Made by a program: the position numbers and the translations under genes. Of a stretch of DNA of 64,000 nucleotides, positions 59,386 through 64,000 are shown in pieces. Where the stretch lies: NCBI GenBank assembly GCA_035582835.1, contig JAYKAV010001809.1, positions 742,832 to 806,831 on the forward strand, in the 5' to 3' direction. The notes beneath the pieces were generated by a model, which searched no databases, was not told the DNA's origin, and saw only the letters and a list, made by a program, of their open reading frames with translations. This DNA comes from Phoebastria nigripes (taxonomy: Eukaryota; Chordata; Aves; Procellariiformes; Diomedeidae). The number at the start of each line of letters is the position of its first letter. Within the stretch, counting starts at the first letter, position 1.

Positions 59386-59845
59386 GTAAACCCAGAGGCA
59401 AAAAACTGTGCTGACAGAACACGTACAGTGTGTCGCAATGAGCAAATTCTTGCTGTACAGCAGAGAAACAGGCAGCCTGATGCCCTGGGAGGGAGAAGGG
59501 GGGCGGCAGCTTGTGGTATAGTCTGTTATTTCTCTTAAGAAAAAACAACAAAAAAAAAATCCCTTAAGCAATTGAATGAAATATTCATACAGGTGTTCTG
59601 TTTAAATAAGTCCATCTCTGTATCTTATGTATCGCTCATATCACTCTTCCGTAAAGTTCTCTCTACCTTTCCTCTAAGTTACCATAACACAATCCCCAAA
59701 TTCAGAATTTTAAATGGAATGTGATTGTAAATGGTCGCTCTGGCTCATCAACAAAATATTTGTATATTATTTGTTTGATGGGGGACTTACGGCAAGCATT
59801 CATGTAATTTGAAGAAAAATAAAATTCTTTGTGTGCTGACTATGA
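59386..59845 (+). other. PPHLN1: Candidate alternative terminal exon of PPHLN1
   Basis: TTTCAG at 59380-59385 precedes a frame that continues the PPHLN1 phase from the exon ending at 56192. It encodes 50 residues starting VNPEAKNCADRTRTVCRNEQ and ends in TAA at 59536-59538. An AATAAA (59818-59823) followed by a GT-rich stretch lies about 280 nt downstream. A protein using it would lack the C-terminal helical domain. The pyrimidine tract is only moderate. Confidence 0.3.
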
Positions 59846-60206
59846 CAGGACAAAAATTGTCAAACAAATGCTAGTTGCTGTTTGCAATTTAGTGACTATC
59901 TTTTAAGAGTCTGCAGTTGCTTTGCAAGTATTAACTGAAGCTGACATAAAGAGAGGAGAATAGAAGTTGTGCTCATGGATAAAGGCCCTGAAGAATCCAG
60001 ACACTATTTGAACAGAGCCAAGAATTACCTGTGTGACTCCCAAACTAGAAAAACTCCAAAGCATATGTTTAATTTGAAATCTGCCAATATTGCTTGGGAA
60101 GGAAGAATATGGTTGAAGATGCAAAGGCACTTGAGAACATTGCTGAACTGGGACCACAGGTCCTGGAAGTCTCTGGTCTCATCTTTGAAATGACATAGTG
60201 ACGGTG

Positions 60207-60390
60207 TCATAGAAACGTCCAGGTTGGATGGGACTTCACCTGGGCCAATCTTCTCTTGAAACAGGGCCTTAGATCAGGTCATTCAGGGCTCTGTCAAATT
60301 GAGTCTTGAGTATTTCCAGTGAGGGAGACTCCCCTGTTTCTCTGGACAGCCTATTTCAGTGTTTCACTGCTTTCTCTCTGAGCTCAGCTG
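60207..60390 (-). mobile_element. Diverged CR1 3'-UTR fragment
   Basis: On plus, CAGGTTGGATGGGACTTCAC, then TTAGATCAGGTCATTCAGGG, then a degenerate match to the CR1 tail around TATTTCCAGTGAGGGAGACT and CTCTGGACAGCCTATTTCAG follow the order of the 35548 element's antisense 3' UTR. It is clearly older and more mutated than that copy. The sequence to its right (to about 60660) is moderately GC-rich and unassigned. Confidence 0.7.
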
Positions 60391-63300
60391 CCATCAGTCC
60401 TGCATGCTGTTCTCCAGAACATGCTTTCTTTCCACCAAGGACACGGTTTCTGCTCCCTACTCCTCCTGGGAGTTTCCTGTCCCCATCCTTGAACTGTGGA
60501 GACCCAGCTCCTTGCTGTGGTCCCCTGCTTTTGGCTGGCCTCACCTGGGGAGGTGAGGGACCTGCTCCACCTGGAGTGAGCTCAGCTGTTCTCAGGGAAG
60601 GGTTGAGTTCCCAGGACCTGCTGGCTCTGCCACTTTGTGGTTGGTAGAACAGGATCTTTCCTGGCACTCCTGCACGGCAGGTAATGGGAAAACTGATCCC
60701 TTCCATCTTGGTGCATCTTCTCTTCCATCTTTGCACCTCTTTGCGCTGAATGAAAATTCTGCAGTGTTAATGTGTGTCTCATGTTTTAATGTGTTCCGTG
60801 AAGTAGGGTCTAGATCCATGATGCGGCTTTTGATGTTCTATTTGTAAGCAATCAGAAACTTTGGAGAGTTTTTTAAAAGCAAAAATAGTGAGGTAATTAG
60901 CTTTCTGGGGTTTTTTTGTTTGTTTGGTTTGGTTTGGTTTTTTGAGCTAAGTGTTTCCTTATGCCTTTGAACATGCCTTTCCTTCTTTCCTCCACAATTA
61001 CAATTTTGAAATGTGGTGTTATATGTTGTCTGAGCATGGTGGGGTAGAAGCCCATTAAATGGGTGTTTAAAAAATTGGTCTGGGTACTTGAGAATAGTGT
61101 AGCAGAGAATTTTGCATTGGCGTGTCAAGGTCAATGAATATTCATAGGTTGCTGATGTAAAAATTTCATGCACATTTTTGTATTTTTGCATTTAATAACA
61201 TGCAATATACATTAAAGTATTGTTTTGGATTTGTTTAGTTTCTGTTTTTATATAGTTAAGGATCAGCTTATGCTTTTAGCACATACTGTGCTGAAGTGTG
61301 GGGTTTTTTTGGAAGTGATGACAAATATGTCCCTGGTGTTAAATTCACAGTTGGAGCAATTCAGCGTTGGTGTTACACAAAAGGCTATCTCTTTGTTGTT
61401 CCTTTATGAGCATGAGTAGCAGGGATTCTTGAAATGTGTTATCTTGTCTAGACATCAAGTCTGCAACACTGTATTAATTAGTCCATTATTATGTGTCCAG
61501 TTTCTTAAATGTTGCATATGTAAGTTGAAGTGACATGGGTTACCTCTGAAAATCTATTATTTGCTGAAGACAAATTTTGCCAAATGAGCCAAGTACCTTC
61601 CTTGATTTTGGCAAAAAATCAAACCTCTAAGTTTCTGAATGAGATTTGACACTCAGACCTCAATTTGTCTATTAGCACAGAGCTCTGGCATCTAAGAAGG
61701 AAGCATAGGAATTAATGCATTCATGAATGCTTTTTTCCTTAATGGAATTACTGGCTGACGGGATGCTTTCAGTTCAACAGTATTTTTAAATGTTCAGCAA
61801 AATAATATTTTTAAGTGTTCAAACATTTGGATTAATTGCTTGTTTACTTGACTTTCTAAATTAATATTACTTGTTAATAGCCCTCAGTAGTATTAACGAA
61901 CTGTTACCCTTATTGGACAGCCTTCTTGCTGGAAGATGCTGAAAATCACAGATTCTTCTAAAGCTTGCATTTGAAACTTCATAGATATGGTGCATAGAAA
62001 GAAGGAAAAATGGGTGGGTGGCTGGGTCAACAGGCTGTCCAGATTCTGCTTCCAGATCTGCTGTCTAACTGCTTTTCATTTTTAGGTAAATAACTTAAAT
62101 CTCTGGCCTAGAAGTTGCAGTTAAGAAAGAAAAACAGTTAGGTTTTAGCAGTTGTAGTGTGTGTAGTTTCAGAAGAACTGTTTTTTGTTCTCCTGCTTTG
62201 TCAGATCTCTTGTTCTGGTAAGACCTATATAGCAGTAACTGAATTGTCTTTGTGTGTATTTAACACTTTTTAATGGGACTCTGTTCTCTGGAGGTGCTGC
62301 TCTGAGAGAAGACTGACAGCTCACAAAGTGAAACTTTACGTTGCGAGGATTTAGTTAAGAAAGTTTTGGTTTTAATATCAGACCATAAAGAAAATATACA
62401 GGCATTTCTGTCATGATAAAATAGTTACAATTTCTGTAATGTATGGAAGTATACTGCATGCCTTCCTCCCCACCCTGTCCGGTGTCCATTGCTAGTTTTG
62501 TTTTGCATCAAACAAAACTTTTTACAGTGCTTCAACAGTGTAAAGGTGAAAGAGGATGTAAATATGAGTAGCTTCCACATCTTGGCTAGGAATAAGCTAA
62601 TGAGAAACTGTGGTAAGTGTATCAGAAAAGTTTTATAAGTTCTGGATATGTTAGATTAAACATTTAAATTTTAGCAGTTGTAGTAAAATAAATAAATGAA
62701 TAAATAGGACTAATGGGAGTCCAGGAAGGAATGAAGGAGGGTGTCAAAGCTGGCCTTGGATGTACCTTTTCTTTTGACTTCAGCTGAGCCAGAGAAACAG
62801 GTTACTGTTTCCTTAGATTAGCTTGTTGGTCTGCTTGTGCTGTTGCTCATTTCAGGCAAAATTATCTCGGTTAGAAAAAATCCCCTAATTAAAATATGAG
62901 TTAAGAGGTAGGTAAGTTAAGTGAAGCTGAGGGAACTGGAACAGTAGCTAGAGAACACATTAGAGGATTATTTCTGATTATGGATGAGGTCAGACACGCT
63001 TTGTTTCTGACGGGAGTAGGCCAGATGAGAGTAAAAGATGGGGAAGCTGTAGATTTTGGTTCCCTCCTAGCTTTTCTGTTGTCCTTCATACCTGGTGTAC
63101 TTAATACATGGTAGCAAGGCCTTAATGATGAACTCATCATCATCAGTCTAATTTGGTTGGTGGCATAGTATGTATCATGCCTCCTCTGAGCTTATGTTTA
63201 TTTTATTTAAATGTAAGTTGTAATTAAGTGTGTTAATTTATTTTTTCCTAATCAAGAAAACATTTGTCTCAAGTTTTAGTATTTTGCCTTAGGCTTCTCA

Positions 63301-64000
63301 GAAAAATTGATGATGATTCCTTTACTTAATTATATCATCTGCCTATGATCTTGTTTCATTCTTTTGCGGTTTATTAGTTTCCTTGTATCGGTACCCCTCT
63401 CCTTATATACAAGGCAAGTCATTTATTACTTTTTACACATTCTTAGGCACTTTTTCTTCCATATTAATTCTGACTCGCTGATTTTTCTACTATCTTTTAG
63501 TATTTATTCTAGACCTCCTTAATTTTTACCATTGCAAAATCAAATAAATTGTTATGCTTATTTGCATCTTTATAGTTCACGCTTGCCTTAAGTCTTTTTT
63601 TGTGCTGCAATCTTTCCATTTTCTGAATCTGAGCTGTTTGCTAGAAATCTGCATTTTCACGTTTATTGGGACTGCAAGATGGAGAACATAAAAGCTTTTG
63701 GTCAGTATTCTCATGGTATTACAGATTCTCCTTACAAATACATTGCTTTAAAGCAGGAAACTTTTAAAAGGATGTGAAAAATTTAACTACTTTCCTTTTC
63801 TTGTGTTTGGGTCACCATGCTTTACAAGTTGCAGTCCTTCACTTTCCATTGTTTTTTTTAGCTGTGTTCTCTTCCCTTTCCATGGACATTAATGGGTTAT
63901 TTGGTATGTACTGCAGTGTTCGTAATTACAAACTGCTGCATATGCAAAATCAGTGCAACTCGCGGATTTTACTTCAGCACCTGAAGGTATAGTTTAATAA

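Larger units (their letters stand above)
56193..64000 (+). other. PPHLN1 intron, continuing beyond window
   Basis: At least 7.8 kb. Contents: a G/T-rich simple tract (56610-56690), an LTR-like fragment (57469-57530), a candidate alternative terminal exon (59386 to about 59845), a diverged CR1 3' fragment (60207-60390) and a GT/GGTTT tract (60908-60945). No exon for the periphilin C-terminal domain was seen. Confidence 0.7.

Noticed and set aside
59903..60157. Minus-strand frame with a hydrophobic LGVTQVILGSVQIVSGFF-like stretch, loosely reminiscent of the first membrane segment of MS4A proteins
   Set aside because: The resemblance is confined to a few residues, there are no matching exons nearby and an overlapping plus frame is equally open.
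60306..60736. Open frames on both strands right of the old CR1 fragment
   Set aside because: Moderately GC-rich repeat-derived or unassigned sequence; both strands are open and no domain was recognised.
1..64000. CRISPR arrays, operons, bacterial-type genes, tRNA or rRNA genes
   Set aside because: None was seen. The window is vertebrate intron-rich DNA and has no regularly spaced repeats of CRISPR type.

Overview
The window is vertebrate nuclear DNA, most probably from a bird. It is AT-rich with long introns, canonical GT-AG splice sites and one CpG-island promoter. Its most recognisable interspersed repeat is a 5'-truncated CR1 LINE of the avian/reptilian type (35548-36089, minus strand). 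Apart from the CpG island and a CR1-derived frame, every long uninterrupted ORF is a chance or low-complexity frame. The real coding content lies in short exons. Isolated N bases recur roughly every few kb and look like masked low-confidence positions.

Two genes are arranged head to head. On the minus strand lies a complete ZCRB1 gene (U11/U12 di-snRNP 31 kDa protein). It has seven coding exons between 9847 and 3185 encoding 216 residues: an RRM, a CCHC zinc knuckle, and a Lys-rich then Glu-rich tail. A probable non-coding first exon lies in the CpG island. On the plus strand lies the 5' and central part of PPHLN1 (periphilin-1, a HUSH complex subunit). It has a probable non-coding first exon in the same CpG island, a 48-nt second exon that supplies only the A of the start codon, and seven coding exons between 21980 and 56192 encoding about 309 residues. 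The C-terminal helical domain exons were not found and must lie beyond position 64000.

Region by region: 1-2.66 kb is intergenic with nothing recognised. 2.67-9.85 kb is ZCRB1. 9.85-14.94 kb is ZCRB1 intron 1. 14.7-15.9 kb is the shared CpG-island promoter, with two adjacent pentanucleotide arrays, ETS-type motifs and a CCAAT box. 15.4-64 kb is PPHLN1, including an 18.2 kb intron (26.5-44.8 kb) that carries the CR1 insertion, an A/C-only low-complexity block and a candidate poison exon.

The most interesting signals not explained by the gene models are: a PPHLN1 start codon split across an intron and preceded by an 8-codon uORF; a 53-nt poison-exon candidate in the large intron; a candidate alternative terminal exon with its own AATAAA that would remove the HUSH-interaction domain; an antisense 117-nt exon-like ORF with consensus splice sites; a perfect 17-bp hairpin; and the twin (GCGAC)/(GGGAC) arrays, the second of which has strong G-quadruplex potential. 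No complete new system is demonstrated; these are candidates that need transcript or comparative data.
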